Numbered from the stretch's first letter, positions 33,659 to 42,960 are shown. The stretch is DNA of 64,000 bases from an uncultured Oscillospiraceae bacterium (GCA_910587135.1 CAJULF010000007.1:21155-85154), one strand, 5' to 3'. The notes: generated from the sequence alone by a model not told the origin. A program made the numbers and translations.

Positions 33659-35098
33659 ATGGAAAAACTTTACGAGATCAAGCTCTCTCCCGCGAAGTGC
33701 GCGGTGGATTTGGGCGACGGCAGCGAGCGCGGAGAGTATGTAAACCAGGATTATATCCTGCATAAGCTGGGCAGACCTCACCGTGCGGTAAGCCTTATGT
33801 ATTGCTATTATCCGCTTGACGAAGCGTTCCCGAAGCGCGCGAGGGACGCCTTTGCGGACAAGGAGGTATCCTTTCAGTGGGATTACCCCTATGACGATTA
33901 TTTCACCTATAAGGGCGGAATTGGCGGCACGACCGACGACGAGCCTTTCACCTGCATGAAAGACGTGCGCCGTCATGGGCAGGACGTAATTTTAACGCTG
34001 ACCATCGACCCGAACCTTACTGATGATTATCTCATCAAAATCGCGCAGGAGCTCAGAGCCTACGGCAGAATGCAGCTCCGCATAAACCACGAAGCTACAG
34101 GCAACTGGTTTTCGTTCACCAAGCGCGCGACCTATCAGGAGATAGCGGATTTCTATGTTCGTTTCCATAATATAATAAAGAGGGAAGCTCCTAACGTTTC
34201 CACTATTCTGTGTATCGGCGGAGTAGAGCACCCCGAAAAGGGCAGCGAGATAGAGATGGAAAAGGAATTCGCGGAGGCTGTACGTGCTACGGATATATGG
34301 TCTGTGGACAAATATATGTCGCTGCACTGGGGCTGGCCCTACGATGTTGCGGACGAGGGCGGAACATCCTTCGGGCGCAGCAAGGTTTCCGATGTGTATA
34401 ACCTCACCAAGCTCTCCGAAAAGCGCTACCGTGAGCTTTGCGGCGGCGTTAAGAAGCCCATGGTCATGAGCGAGTTCAACGCGGACGGCGATGTTACGGG
34501 ACCATACGACCAGGCGGATATGATAAAGGAGTTCATCGAGCTGCTGAAAAACGACAGTGATCAGGGCTGGTTCAACGGCTTCACTTTCTATCAGTTCCGT
34601 GACAGGGGCAGGCTGGGACTTGAGATTGAGGATCCCAACAATCCCGACGTGGGCGTGGAGCAGCCCGCATTGCAGACATATAAGGAAATTATACATGACG
34701 AATATTTCTCTCCCGCGATAGAGCAGGGCGGCGAGGTAACTTTGCCCGTGAAGCTCCGCTGGGGCGGCAGCGAGGACAGCACGGGGCTTGCTATCCCGCT
34801 GCACTTTGAAAAAAATCCCGTATTCTGCGAGATCTATTTTGACGAGCCGCTGAATCTTATGATGGAGCTTAACGGAAAATGGTTCTACAAAAGCCCCGAG
34901 GCGAAGTGCATAGACTTTATGCCCGCCTTTTTCGAGAAGCCGCTGAGCGGTGAAGCTGATATGACCCTGAAGATTTTCGCTCCCCCCGCAAGCGGCGAAA
35001 ACGATCCCTCGCAGGGCGATGACTGGCAGATGAATTACTATTCGGAGATAACTAAAATGCCGAATATAAGGATAAGATACGCGCCCATAATAAAATGA
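33659..35098 (+). CDS. Intracellular glycoside hydrolase, GH26-like
   Basis: 479 aa from ATG 33659 (AAGGAGG 9 nt upstream; ATG 33653 is too close). No signal peptide. A TIM-barrel of clan GH-A type with likely acid in RINHEATGNWFSF and likely nucleophile in PMVMSEFNADG; the former resembles the GH26 HEMNGxWFW motif. The region after about 360 is a beta-rich accessory domain (VKLRWGGSEDSTGLAIPLHF). Substrate probably a beta-mannan or related oligosaccharide, but other clan-A families remain possible. Control by the operator at 33587. A terminator follows. Confidence 0.72.
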   Translation: MEKLYEIKLSPAKCAVDLGDGSERGEYVNQDYILHKLGRPHRAVSLMYCYYPLDEAFPKRARDAFADKEVSFQWDYPYDDYFTYKGGIGGTTDDEPFTCMKDVRRHGQDVILTLTIDPNLTDDYLIKIAQELRAYGRMQLRINHEATGNWFSFTKRATYQEIADFYVRFHNIIKREAPNVSTILCIGGVEHPEKGSEIEMEKEFAEAVRATDIWSVDKYMSLHWGWPYDVADEGGTSFGRSKVSDVYNLTKLSEKRYRELCGGVKKPMVMSEFNADGDVTGPYDQADMIKEFIELLKNDSDQGWFNGFTFYQFRDRGRLGLEIEDPNNPDVGVEQPALQTYKEIIHDEYFSPAIEQGGEVTLPVKLRWGGSEDSTGLAIPLHFEKNPVFCEIYFDEPLNLMMELNGKWFYKSPEAKCIDFMPAFFEKPLSGEADMTLKIFAPPASGENDPSQGDDWQMNYYSEITKMPNIRIRYAPIIK

Positions 35099-35106
35099 TA
35101 AAACAA

Positions 35107-35132
35107 GACCGCCCGAGGTAGCTCGGGCGGTC
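35107..35132 (+). terminator. Terminator of the GH26-like gene
   Basis: GACCGCCCGAG (35107-35117) pairs perfectly with CTCGGGCGGTC (35122-35132), loop GTAG. Confidence 0.75.
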
Positions 35133-35134
35133 GG

Positions 35135-35322
35135 TCTGTATATAAAGGTTGACCTAAATCCGATTATTTAAAAAATTTCAAAATTTCCGCACTCGCGCTC
35201 CGCTTCACTGCGTTTCGCTCTGCGCGGCTGCGGGAACCTACACATTTGCCATTCGGCAAATGTGTACTTTTTGAAATTTCACGCGCCGACATGGCGTTGC
35301 CAATAGGCTTTTTCTACAAGCT
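35135..35322. repeat. R2 repeat element between convergent genes
   Basis: About 190 bp from CTGTATATAAAGGTTGACC to GGCTTTTTCTACAAGCT, with the palindrome ACACATTTGCCATTCGGCAAATGTGT (nine-plus bp arms). Both flanks are hairpins with nearly the same arms (CCGCCCG/CGGGCGG). Confidence 0.8.
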
Positions 35323-35324
35323 GA

Positions 35325-35346
35325 CCGCCCGAAGCAACCCGGGCGG
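35325..35346 (-). terminator. Terminator of the acetyltransferase gene
   Basis: CCGCCCG (35325-35331) with CGGGCGG (35340-35346). Same arms as the terminator on the other side of the R2 element, but a different loop. Confidence 0.65.
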
Positions 35347-35367
35347 TTTATTAAAGCATACAATTCA

Positions 35368-35991
35368 TTATTTTTCAAACAAAAAGTCTTTTTTATAGAT
35401 AGAATCATTTTCCGTTATATCACGAATGACCCTGCATGGGTTTCCCGCCGCAAAGACTCCCGACGGAATATCGCGCGTTACCACGCTTCCCGCGCCGATA
35501 ACCGAGTCTTTTCCTATCGTCACCCCTCCGCAGATTGTCACCCCGCCCGCTATCCAACAGCCGTCCTCAATGGTTATGGGAGCGGCGTATTCCAGATCGT
35601 AAAGCGTTCCGTCGGCTTTCCTGCGTATTTTTCTTTCCTCTGCGAGAAGCGGGTGTATCGGGGTATAAAGTGAGCAGTTCGGACCGAAAAACACGTCGTT
35701 CCCTATCGTGACGGGGCAGCAGTCCAGCACGGTAAAATTGAAATTTGCAAAGCAGTTTGTGCCGAAAGAGGTAAAGATACCGTAATCAAATGCTATTGGT
35801 GAATTGAGCGCGGTGCCCTCCCCCATATGCGGGATAAGCTGATTAAGTATCTCAGACCGCTTTTCCTCATCGTCCTCGGGAGTGTCGTTGAAAGCCTTTG
35901 AAAGAAGATGGGCTTTAATCCGCTTACGGACAAGCTCCTCGTCCGATGGGTCATAAATCATACCCTTAAGCATTTTTTCCTGTTCTGTCAT
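35368..35991 (-). CDS. Sugar O-acetyltransferase (maltose/galactoside type)
   Basis: 207 aa, left-handed beta-helix with hexapeptide repeats (IGNDVFFGPNCSLYTPIHPLL, IEDGCWIAGGVTICGGVTIGKDSVIGAGSVVTRDIP). N-terminal TEQEKMLKGMIYDPSDEELV is typical of Maa/LacA. The catalytic His lies in TPIHPL. Transfers acetyl from acetyl-CoA to a sugar hydroxyl in the cytoplasm. AAGGAG before the ATG; 9 nt after the DUF1801-type gene, so co-transcribed. Confidence 0.9.
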   Translation of the reverse strand: MTEQEKMLKGMIYDPSDEELVRKRIKAHLLSKAFNDTPEDDEEKRSEILNQLIPHMGEGTALNSPIAFDYGIFTSFGTNCFANFNFTVLDCCPVTIGNDVFFGPNCSLYTPIHPLLAEERKIRRKADGTLYDLEYAAPITIEDGCWIAGGVTICGGVTIGKDSVIGAGSVVTRDIPSGVFAAGNPCRVIRDITENDSIYKKDFLFEK

Positions 35992-36000
35992 AATAGCTCC

Positions 36001-36330
36001 TTATCCGTTTAAAGTTTCCGAAAATATTCGTTTCAGGGTTCCCCCGGGAATATCCTGCTCAGGCGAAATTTGAAGCATACCTTTGGGCGTGATTTTGTAA
36101 CTCTTAAGTTCCTCTTTATGACTGCTTACGGCAGCGGCTTCAACGTTAATATGGTCTTTAAACGGAATCAGTCGCACAAAGTGTTCTCCTGCGTAATAGC
36201 TTGGCAGCCTTGCCCATAGTTTTTCCTCAATATCCGTATCGCAGCTTTCAAGGATAACTTTTCTTAATTCCGCAAACAGTTCCTTTATTTTGTCGGGATA
36301 CTTTTCCATCAGTTCGTTTACGCCGTTCAT
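36001..36330 (-). CDS. DUF1801-type (YdhG-like) protein
   Basis: 109 aa. Reads as the small YdhG/DUF1801 fold: MNGVNELMEKYPDKIKELFAELRKVIL, then EEKLWARLPSYYAGEHFVRLIPFKDHINVEAAA and the end TPKGMLQI. Family members have been linked to iron handling but the role is not settled. TAAGGAG precedes the ATG; 11 nt after the kinase gene. Confidence 0.75.
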   Translation of the reverse strand: MNGVNELMEKYPDKIKELFAELRKVILESCDTDIEEKLWARLPSYYAGEHFVRLIPFKDHINVEAAAVSSHKEELKSYKITPKGMLQISPEQDIPGGTLKRIFSETLNG

Positions 36331-36341
36331 ATTGGCACTCC

Positions 36342-36833
36342 TTAGACCGTATTCCGTCCGTCTGTCTTTATGTCGATTTCTTCACTGTCGGGTGCTTCAA
36401 ATATTGAAGCAAATTTTCGGGCGAGATTTTCGTCCACAAAATAGTCGTTTGCTTCTCCCGCTTGCACAAGAGAGTTTCTTTTGCGCAGCCGTTCCCGCCA
36501 AAGTTCCTCGCTTATGTCAATATAGTGGAGCTCGCACCTGATATTTCGCACCGCATAGAATTCCCGCGCTGCCCGCCTTTCATCCATAGTCCAGAAGCCC
36601 CAGTCAAGGATAACGTTTATTCCCGAACCGATAAGCTCAGCCGACTTGTTTAAAAGATACCTTTTAAGCTTCTCAACATATTCGTCGTGCTTATCCCCTG
36701 CATATTGCCCGAATACGGCAAGCATTATTTCATCGACCGACAGCACAGCCGCTCCAAGCTCTGCGCTCAGCCGCCGTGCATAGGTGCTTTTACCGCAGCA
36801 TATCCTGCCGCATGTCATAACGACCTTAGCCAT
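36342..36833 (-). CDS. P-loop kinase-like protein (zeta-toxin/AAA-33 type)
   Basis: 163 aa with a Walker A loop (CGRICCGKSTYARRL), a following DEIM acid pair, and a lid with Arg residues (LWRERLRKRN). These are typical of small metabolite or zeta-like kinases. Substrate unknown. The N-terminal MAKVVMTCGRI places the P-loop at residues 9-16. It starts 12 nt after the GNAT remnant and leads the kinase-DUF1801-acetyltransferase operon. Confidence 0.8.
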   Translation of the reverse strand: MAKVVMTCGRICCGKSTYARRLSAELGAAVLSVDEIMLAVFGQYAGDKHDEYVEKLKRYLLNKSAELIGSGINVILDWGFWTMDERRAAREFYAVRNIRCELHYIDISEELWRERLRKRNSLVQAGEANDYFVDENLARKFASIFEAPDSEEIDIKTDGRNTV

Positions 36834-36845
36834 AAGAACCTCCTA

Positions 36846-37272
36846 TCAAACATTCCGTCTTTTTTTCAGATAATATCTACAATGCCCCTCGGGACAGCCA
36901 TCCAGAATCCCGAACACTTCATAGCCCAGCTTTATATAAAAATCCTTTGCCTGAAAGTCAAAAGTGTCAGGGTGGATAAGCGAACACCCTTCCCCTGCGG
37001 CAATATTTTCGATCTCTCCGAGAAGCCGACCTCGACCCGCTTTTTCTGTGATCCTCGTCGACCCACAGCACGTCGACCCATGCGATAATCCAGCAGTATA
37101 TTTCGGAGATACAGCCCGCGACAACATTTCCGTTTTCGTCCGTGATTTTTCTGCTTATGTCTATAAAATTTTCCCTCTAAGTACGGGGCACTTTCCGCAG
37201 ATTGTACTCAACAAGTCTGCCGCAGACATAATCCACATCGCTGCCGATACGGCTTTTTATTTCATAATTCAA
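36846..37272 (-). pseudogene. GNAT acetyltransferase gene broken by a stop and a frameshift
   Basis: From TTG 37272 (GGGAG 6 nt upstream) the frame reads NYEIKSRIGSDVDYVCGRL... RKVPRT, then TAG, and goes on as NFIDISRKITDENGNVVAGC... VDVLWVDEDHRKSG, a typical GNAT. It then shifts by one base near 37045 into GRGRLLGEIENIAAGEG... DFYIKLGYEVFGILDGCPEGHCRYYLKKR. The stop replaces a Gln-like position, suggesting a C-to-T change. All other family parts are present, so decay looks recent. Confidence 0.8.
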
Positions 37273-37318
37273 AAAATCACTCCCGCCGCAAATAAGTTCA
37301 GAATTGAATAAATCCGCT

Positions 37319-38179
37319 CTAAAATTCGGGTTTATCCTCCTGATTGTTTATTTTTTTAGCGTTAAGCACGGCATACGCCATAAAGAACATAAGCACCATT
37401 ACTATGATTGAGAGCAGCGTGCCCACGCATATGCTCGCGATATTTTCCGAAAGCTCGAAATCTCCCATGAACATCTCTGTCGTTACCAGCGCCCTTAGCG
37501 TAAAGGGGTGGAATTTTGTGAGGTCAAGGCTTGTAAGAATAATTTCCACCAGAGAGGTTCCCAGATACACCAGCACCGTCACCACGCCGGGCTTGCTCGT
37601 GCAAAGCCCTATTGAAAGGTAAACGGTGGTGATGAACGCCGCGTATACCGCGCAGAGGAACGCTGCTAAAAGCATCATTCCGAAGTCTACATGGTTTTCT
37701 TGAAACAGAATATTGCACAGCCCGCCCGCAGTCATAGTCGCCAGAAACGTGCCGCCGCAAACGGTAAGCGGATAGATGACAAATTTCGGAACAAGGTAGT
37801 TGAAATATTTCAACCCGCAGCATGAGGGAATTATCGTGGCGCGCTTTTTCTGCTCCCCGCCCGCGGGTGACATCAGAATCAGCATTATTATCAGCAGCGA
37901 CATGGCGCACAGGTCTGTCATAGTCATGGAGAAAATAAGCCCCGAATCGTTTATCATTCCCGAAACCATCTCGAAAGCGTCCGCTCCGGTACCCATACCC
38001 AGCGAAGCTGTCATCTGGGAGTAGTCTATATTGCTCATATAATTCATCATCACGTTCAGCGCCATATACATCAGCGGGTCGGCGAGCGCGAAAGAGAATA
38101 TAGCTATTAGAATACCGCCCAAGCGGAAAGTACGTGAAAACTGAAGCCATTCCTTTTTAAATCCGTATCTTATCTGCAT
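37319..38179 (-). CDS. ABC-2 type transporter permease
   Basis: 286 aa with six hydrophobic segments (about 20-45, 88-105, 130-160, 168-195, 200-225, 250-275) and a short polar C-terminus. No recognisable substrate motif. It begins 1 nt after the ATPase gene stop, so they form one exporter-like unit. The architecture (small permease with a single NBD partner) is typical for drug, peptide or lantibiotic export. Substrate unknown. Confidence 0.8.
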   Translation of the reverse strand: MQIRYGFKKEWLQFSRTFRLGGILIAIFSFALADPLMYMALNVMMNYMSNIDYSQMTASLGMGTGADAFEMVSGMINDSGLIFSMTMTDLCAMSLLIIMLILMSPAGGEQKKRATIIPSCCGLKYFNYLVPKFVIYPLTVCGGTFLATMTAGGLCNILFQENHVDFGMMLLAAFLCAVYAAFITTVYLSIGLCTSKPGVVTVLVYLGTSLVEIILTSLDLTKFHPFTLRALVTTEMFMGDFELSENIASICVGTLLSIIVMVLMFFMAYAVLNAKKINNQEDKPEF

Positions 38180-38180
38180 A

Positions 38181-39068
38181 TTAACCCACCACCTTTCCGA
38201 ATACCTCTTCCAATGTAGCCGTTCCTATGCTGAAGCTCTCCGCGATAATATTGTTGTCAGCCATCAGCCGCATCAGCCGTCTTGCGGTATCCTCCGCGTT
38301 TTCCGTTCCGAACCTGAACAAGTTCTCGTCGTTGTTGTATTCCGCGCGGGCGAAATCCACCGACAGCAGCTTTATCTTGTTCTCCTGCGTAAGCCCTCTT
38401 ACCGTGAGATTGATAACGTCGCCGCCTTGTCTTCTCAGCAGCTCCTTAAGGCTGCCCTCCTCTGCGAGAGTTCCGTTTCTCATTATGCCTATGCGGTTTG
38501 CAACGCGCTCCACATCGGATAGGATATGAGTTGAAAGCACGATCGTGCAGCCCATGGATTTCAGTCGGTTGATTATCGCGATGACCTCTGCGCGTCCCTG
38601 CGGGTCGAGCGCGGAGGTAGGCTCGTCGAAAATAAGCAGCTCGGGGTTTCCGAGTATAGCCGCGCCCATTCCGAGACGCTGCGTCATACCACGTGAGAAG
38701 CCTTTGGCGCGCTGATTTGCAGCCTTCGACAGTCCGACTACCTCCAGCACCTCGGCAACACGCTTGTTTACATCACCATGCCATTCGCTGCATGCCGCGA
38801 TGTATTCAAGATATTCCCTTGCGGTCATATAGCCGTATATCATGGGGCTTTCGGGCAGATAGCCGACCTTTATCGGCTTGCCGCCGCCGAGGGTAATTTC
38901 ACCCTCGTCCTTGGGGATAATGTTGCAGATAATATTCATCGTTGTGGTTTTGCCGCAGCCGTTGCGCCCAAGAAAGCCGTAAACGTCCCCGTCCTCAATA
39001 TCCATGCTCAGACCGTTCAGTACGGGGATAGCGCCGTACTTTTTACGTAGATCGCGTATTCTTACCAT
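38181..39068 (-). CDS. ABC transporter ATP-binding protein
   Basis: 295 aa. Walker A GFLGRNGCGKTTTMNI, signature AKGFSRGMTQRLGMG, Walker B LLIFDEPTSALDP, and switch His (LSTHILSD). The C-terminal about 80 residues form the extra domain common in ABC-2 (YbhF/BcrA-type) ATPases. Powers the permease encoded just downstream. A promoter precedes it. Confidence 0.93.
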   Translation of the reverse strand: MVRIRDLRKKYGAIPVLNGLSMDIEDGDVYGFLGRNGCGKTTTMNIICNIIPKDEGEITLGGGKPIKVGYLPESPMIYGYMTAREYLEYIAACSEWHGDVNKRVAEVLEVVGLSKAANQRAKGFSRGMTQRLGMGAAILGNPELLIFDEPTSALDPQGRAEVIAIINRLKSMGCTIVLSTHILSDVERVANRIGIMRNGTLAEEGSLKELLRRQGGDVINLTVRGLTQENKIKLLSVDFARAEYNNDENLFRFGTENAEDTARRLMRLMADNNIIAESFSIGTATLEEVFGKVVG

Positions 39069-39122
39069 TTCTTTTCCTTTCCCTTTTGTGTTGTTGAACA
39101 GCTGTTAATGTTTGATATATAC

Positions 39123-39151
39123 AGTTTAACTCATATAGATAGATTTGTCAA
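39123..39151 (-). promoter_or_regulatory. Promoter of the ABC-2 transporter operon
   Basis: Minus strand: TTGACA (39146-39151), 17 nt, TAAACT (39123-39128), about 55 nt before the ATG. Confidence 0.6.
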
Positions 39152-39222
39152 TAGCTTTTTTAACTTTTTTCTCAGAAACAGGAAATATGTTGTCAATATA
39201 ATGCGCAGACTGCGCGCCGCCC

Positions 39223-39467
39223 AGCTTGTAGAAAAAGCCTATATGCCGCGCAATGTCGTCGCATGAAATTTCAAAAAGTGTCATAATTTAAAAGCAAATT
39301 ATGACCGGTTTCCGCAATCGCGCGGAGGTGGTTTTGCGCAATATGCGCGTGGCTGCATGTGGAATTTTGCAGATGCTTGCGCAAAACCTCGCGCAGCGAA
39401 CGGCATGTGCTTGCGGAAATTTTGAATTTTTTTAGATAATTAGCCTTAGGTCAACCTTCAATACGGG
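39223..39467. repeat. R2 repeat element, long variant
   Basis: From AGCTTGTAGAAAAAGCC to AATTAGCCTTAGGTCAACC, with an extended middle carrying GTTTTGCGCAATATGCGCG and TTGCGCAAAACC inverted arms. Fills the left part of the 39069-39644 gap. Confidence 0.75.
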
Positions 39468-39471
39468 CTGA

Positions 39472-39659
39472 GCGGCGCGCAGTTAGAGCCTGTTCAGTAT
39501 CTCTCGGCACGCATCTTGCTTGCATATTTTGCGTATTTCTTCGTTAATTTTTCTTGAAATACATACAGTATTTCTGCGAAAAATTGCCTCGAAATACACA
39601 AAATCTGCCGCGCAATCTGCATACTTCGGGATACTAAACAGGCTCTAACTGCGCGCCGC
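39472..39659. repeat. R4 repeat element with 30-bp inverted ends, copy 2
   Basis: Arms at 39472-39501 and about 39630-39659 match with one mismatch. The right arm includes the last 15 bp of the neighbouring coding sequence (39645-39659), so the stop codon and last codons of that gene are mirrored on the far side of the element. Confidence 0.75.
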
Positions 39660-40670
39660 CTTTAAACAATCAATAATTTCATTTATGCTTACGGAAACGG
39701 ACCTTCCGTCCGCCTTTACCGTGATAGTATCTCTCCCCCAGCTTACAAAATCGATATCGTCCATCTCATATTCCGGGTCAATTATTTCATGCAGGCTTAT
39801 AAGCTTCGGCTCGAAACTCATAGGGTCTGCGAGTTCCCCCACCATCACATCGCAGGTGCTCGCCCAGTAGCAGCCGCCGTAGGCGACCAGCCCCGTGTTG
39901 ATATCATAATGCAGATCCGTCACAATGAAGGACTCGCCGAAAAGCTGTCTGTAATCATGCTCAAATCCCTCGGGAATATAATTGTTCACCAGCAGTGTAT
40001 CAAGCTCCAGATAGCTTATGCCGTACAGGTCAATATGGAAAGGATAGTATCTGCGCCCGTTGCGGTGTGTAAAAAACTCGGCGAATGGTTTTACATGGTC
40101 GTATGATGAAAGATATTCGTAAACCGTCTTCCCCGATTTCTTCAAAGCGCACTTTACCATCACCGCCTTGACCGCCTGTTTTTCAATGTCCGAATATATC
40201 TCGGTTTCGAGAATATAATCCTCGGGTAGCTCATAGCTTTTGCGCTCGGATAAGTATTTCTCGTCCAGAACGTATTTTGTTTTATTGATATAGCGGTTAT
40301 ATTCCTCTGTGCCGTACAGATTGCGGTAGGATATTCCCTTGTAGCGGTATATCTTGCAGTAAACGCTGCCGCAGTCAAAGTTCGCGTTCAGCGTTTCGCT
40401 TTGCAATGAAAAGGCGAGCTTTACAGAATATCCGCCCTCTCGTTCGCTTATTTCCACGGCGGTCAAGGCGGAGCCTGTTATCTCCCTTGGCAGCTCCTTA
40501 AGTTGCTCGGGCTTGCCGAAACATATGTAAAAAAAGCGGCAGCCGCTGCTCTCCGTTTCTTCCGCGGGGAACTCTCCGTGCAGGGCTATACTCTCGTTGC
40601 TCCACACCTCGGTATCGGTGACTATGCTTCCGCAAAAGCTGTGCTGCCTGATAATATTTATATCGAACAT
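39645..40670 (-). CDS. Hypothetical protein
   Basis: 341 aa from ATG 40670, with AGGAG 6 nt before it; a longer in-frame start has no site. Soluble, no signal peptide. Contains aromatic-rich beta segments (CRFFYICFGKPEQL; YRNLYGTEEYNRYINKTKYVLDEKYLSE; SYLELDTLLVNNYIPEG; GLVAYGGCYWASTCDVMVGEL). No family recognised. It is the last gene behind murA and the WalJ-like gene on the minus strand. The last five codons lie inside an R4 inverted repeat. Confidence 0.6.
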   Translation of the reverse strand: MFDINIIRQHSFCGSIVTDTEVWSNESIALHGEFPAEETESSGCRFFYICFGKPEQLKELPREITGSALTAVEISEREGGYSVKLAFSLQSETLNANFDCGSVYCKIYRYKGISYRNLYGTEEYNRYINKTKYVLDEKYLSERKSYELPEDYILETEIYSDIEKQAVKAVMVKCALKKSGKTVYEYLSSYDHVKPFAEFFTHRNGRRYYPFHIDLYGISYLELDTLLVNNYIPEGFEHDYRQLFGESFIVTDLHYDINTGLVAYGGCYWASTCDVMVGELADPMSFEPKLISLHEIIDPEYEMDDIDFVSWGRDTITVKADGRSVSVSINEIIDCLKAARS

Positions 40671-40694
40671 CGTTTCTCCTATACGCCTATACAC

Positions 40695-41480
40695 CTATAC
40701 GCTTATGTATTCCCCTTGAGTATTGACCGGGGCTATGTTTAACGTGTAGTCGCGCTCCGTTTCCAGCCCCTGCGTCTTAAGCCTGTCGCGGGTGCATGAG
40801 TAGGCGGTGTCGGGAGTGTTGTTCTCGCGGCTGAGATGCCCGAGAACGATATGCGCCGTGCCGCTTCTGACAAGTTCCGCGGCAAATTCCGCGCAGTCGT
40901 TGTTTGAAAGATGACCGCGGTCGCTGAGTATTCGACGTTTCAGATCCGCGTGATATTTTGGGTTTTTCCGCAGCATCTCCACGTCGTAGTTGCTTTCCAG
41001 CAGCACCGTTTCACAGCCGCGAAGCGCCGCTCTCGCCTCATTGGTGATAACTCCCGTATCCGTGCACACCGCAAAGCTCGAGCCGTGGTATCTTACCTTA
41101 TATCCCACGCTCTCCGCCGCATCGTGAGAGGTGCGGAAAGAGCTTACCTCAAACCCCGCGCTTACGTATTTTTCCCGCGTGATATCGTAATAACGGTTTT
41201 CCGTGGGAATTTTGTTTTTCAGATATGAAATTGTCCCCGCGGAAGAAAAAACGGGGATTTTAGTATGCTTTATTATCTGTTCCAAGCCCTTTATATGGTC
41301 TATATGTTCATGGGTGATAAAAATTGCTTCAATGCCGCTGATATTGGTGTCAATAAGCTCCAGAGAGCTTTTCAGCATTTTATGGGAGCAGCCCACGTCA
41401 ACCAGTATCCCGTTGCCGCGGGTGCCTATAAATGTGCAGTTTCCGCCGCTTGATGAGCAGATAGGATAGATTCTTGCCAT
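40695..41480 (-). CDS. MBL-fold metallohydrolase, WalJ/YycJ-like
   Basis: 261 aa. Metallo-beta-lactamase fold with the metal motif THEHIDHIKGL and downstream ligands (TSHDAAESVGY, LGHLSRENN). N-terminal CSSSGGNCTFIGTRGNGILVDVGCSH is typical of the WalJ/YycJ group, linked in other Firmicutes to cell-wall/DNA-replication coordination; here it follows murA by 29 nt. No WalRK genes are in the window. Probable nuclease-like or hydrolase activity; substrate unknown. Confidence 0.85.
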   Translation of the reverse strand: MARIYPICSSSGGNCTFIGTRGNGILVDVGCSHKMLKSSLELIDTNISGIEAIFITHEHIDHIKGLEQIIKHTKIPVFSSAGTISYLKNKIPTENRYYDITREKYVSAGFEVSSFRTSHDAAESVGYKVRYHGSSFAVCTDTGVITNEARAALRGCETVLLESNYDVEMLRKNPKYHADLKRRILSDRGHLSNNDCAEFAAELVRSGTAHIVLGHLSRENNTPDTAYSCTRDRLKTQGLETERDYTLNIAPVNTQGEYISV

Positions 41481-41509
41481 TATGACCCTCTTTTTTCAAT
41501 AGGTGATAA

Positions 41510-42805
41510 TCAAATTGCCTTTTTTGCGGGTATCTCCGCCGAGGGATCCGGCTCGTCTACCTTAACTATATCCGCGCCGAGATTGCGGAGCTTGACCTCC
41601 ATGTTCTCATAGCCGCGCTCAATATGGAATATATCGTTTATCTCCGTAACTCCCTCCGCGCCGAGAGCCGCCACTATAAGCGCCGCGCCCGCTCTCAGAT
41701 CGGTAGCCTTCACGGGAGCACCCTTCAGCCGCTCAACGCCCTCAATGACCGCGACCCTGCCCTCAACGGAAACGTTCGCGCCCATTCTTCTCAGCTCGTC
41801 TACATAGCGGAAACGGTTGTCAAAAATGCTCTCCGTTACCATGCTCATGCCCTTTGCGCAGGTGAGTACCGCCGCCATCTGGGGCTGCATATCGGTTGGA
41901 AAACCGGGGTGGGGCTGGGTTTTGATGCTTGTTCCGAAATACTCGCTCCCGCCGATAACACGCACGGCATCGTCGTATTGCTCCACCTGAACACCAATTT
42001 TAACAAGCTTGTTTGTAATAGGCTCAAGATGCTTCGGAATAACGTTCTTTATGAGCAGCTCGCTGCGTGTAGCCGCTGCGATGGTCATAAACGTTCCCGC
42101 CTCTATCTGATCGGGGATAACGCTGTAATTTGTGCCATGCAGGCTCTTAACGCCGCGTATCTTGATAACGTCAGTGCCCGCGCCGAGTATATCCGCGCCC
42201 ATTGAATTCAGGCAGTTGGCGAGGTCTACTACGGTAGGCTCCTTAGCGGCGTTTTCGATAACGGTAAGACCCTCCGCCTTTACTGCCGCCATAATGCCGT
42301 TAATGGTAGCGCCAACGCTGTTTTTGTCAAAGAATATCTGGCTGCCCGTCAGCTTATCCGCGTGAAGATTTACCATGCCCCCGTCGATGTCGTGACTCGC
42401 TCCAAGTGCCGAAAAGCATTTTAAATGCTGGTCTATCGGTCTGTCACCGAGATTGCAGCCTCCCGGCATGGACACATGAGCCTCGCGGAATCTTCCGAGA
42501 AGAGTTCCGAGGAAATATGTGGAGCTTCTCATCAGCTTTGCCTTTTCGTAAGGAACAGGCAGATTTTGTATATCCGCGGGGTCTATCTCCACCGTGGTTT
42601 TGTTAATCATACGTATTTTAGCGCCCATCTCGGACATGATCTGCAGTGTGATGGTTACGTCGCTGATATTGGGTATATTTTCAATAACGCATGGCTCATC
42701 GGAAAGAATGACTGCCGGCAGTATAGCTGCCACCGCGTTTTTTGCCCCGCTTATAATTACCTCGCCGCTGAGCGGTCTGCCGCCCTTTATGATGTACTTC
42801 TCCAA
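41510..42805 (-). CDS. murA: UDP-N-acetylglucosamine 1-carboxyvinyltransferase
   Basis: First committed step of peptidoglycan precursor synthesis (PEP transfer to UDP-GlcNAc), cytoplasmic. Family sequence begins at EKYIIKGGRPLSGEVIISGAKNAV; the only plausible start there is TTG 42805 with AGGGGA about 10 nt upstream, giving 431 aa. The catalytic loop MPGGCNLGDRPIDQHLK matches the Cys-type loop (SMPGGCNLG, active Cys and therefore expected to be sensitive to fosfomycin). Other motifs: IENIPNISDV and PGFPTDMQPQ. Confidence 0.95.
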   Translation of the reverse strand: MEKYIIKGGRPLSGEVIISGAKNAVAAILPAVILSDEPCVIENIPNISDVTITLQIMSEMGAKIRMINKTTVEIDPADIQNLPVPYEKAKLMRSSTYFLGTLLGRFREAHVSMPGGCNLGDRPIDQHLKCFSALGASHDIDGGMVNLHADKLTGSQIFFDKNSVGATINGIMAAVKAEGLTVIENAAKEPTVVDLANCLNSMGADILGAGTDVIKIRGVKSLHGTNYSVIPDQIEAGTFMTIAAATRSELLIKNVIPKHLEPITNKLVKIGVQVEQYDDAVRVIGGSEYFGTSIKTQPHPGFPTDMQPQMAAVLTCAKGMSMVTESIFDNRFRYVDELRRMGANVSVEGRVAVIEGVERLKGAPVKATDLRAGAALIVAALGAEGVTEINDIFHIERGYENMEVKLRNLGADIVKVDEPDPSAEIPAKKAI

Positions 42806-42960
42806 AAAAACACTTCCCCTCGCCCGCCAAGCCGTCCCGACTCCGATAAATAAGATGAAATAATGCAGGCTGATTATATTATTGTAAACGCTTCCCAAAG
42901 GTCTTATATGGCCCGCGGACGCGTATTGACGCACAACAAAACATGAGCATATGCACTCAC

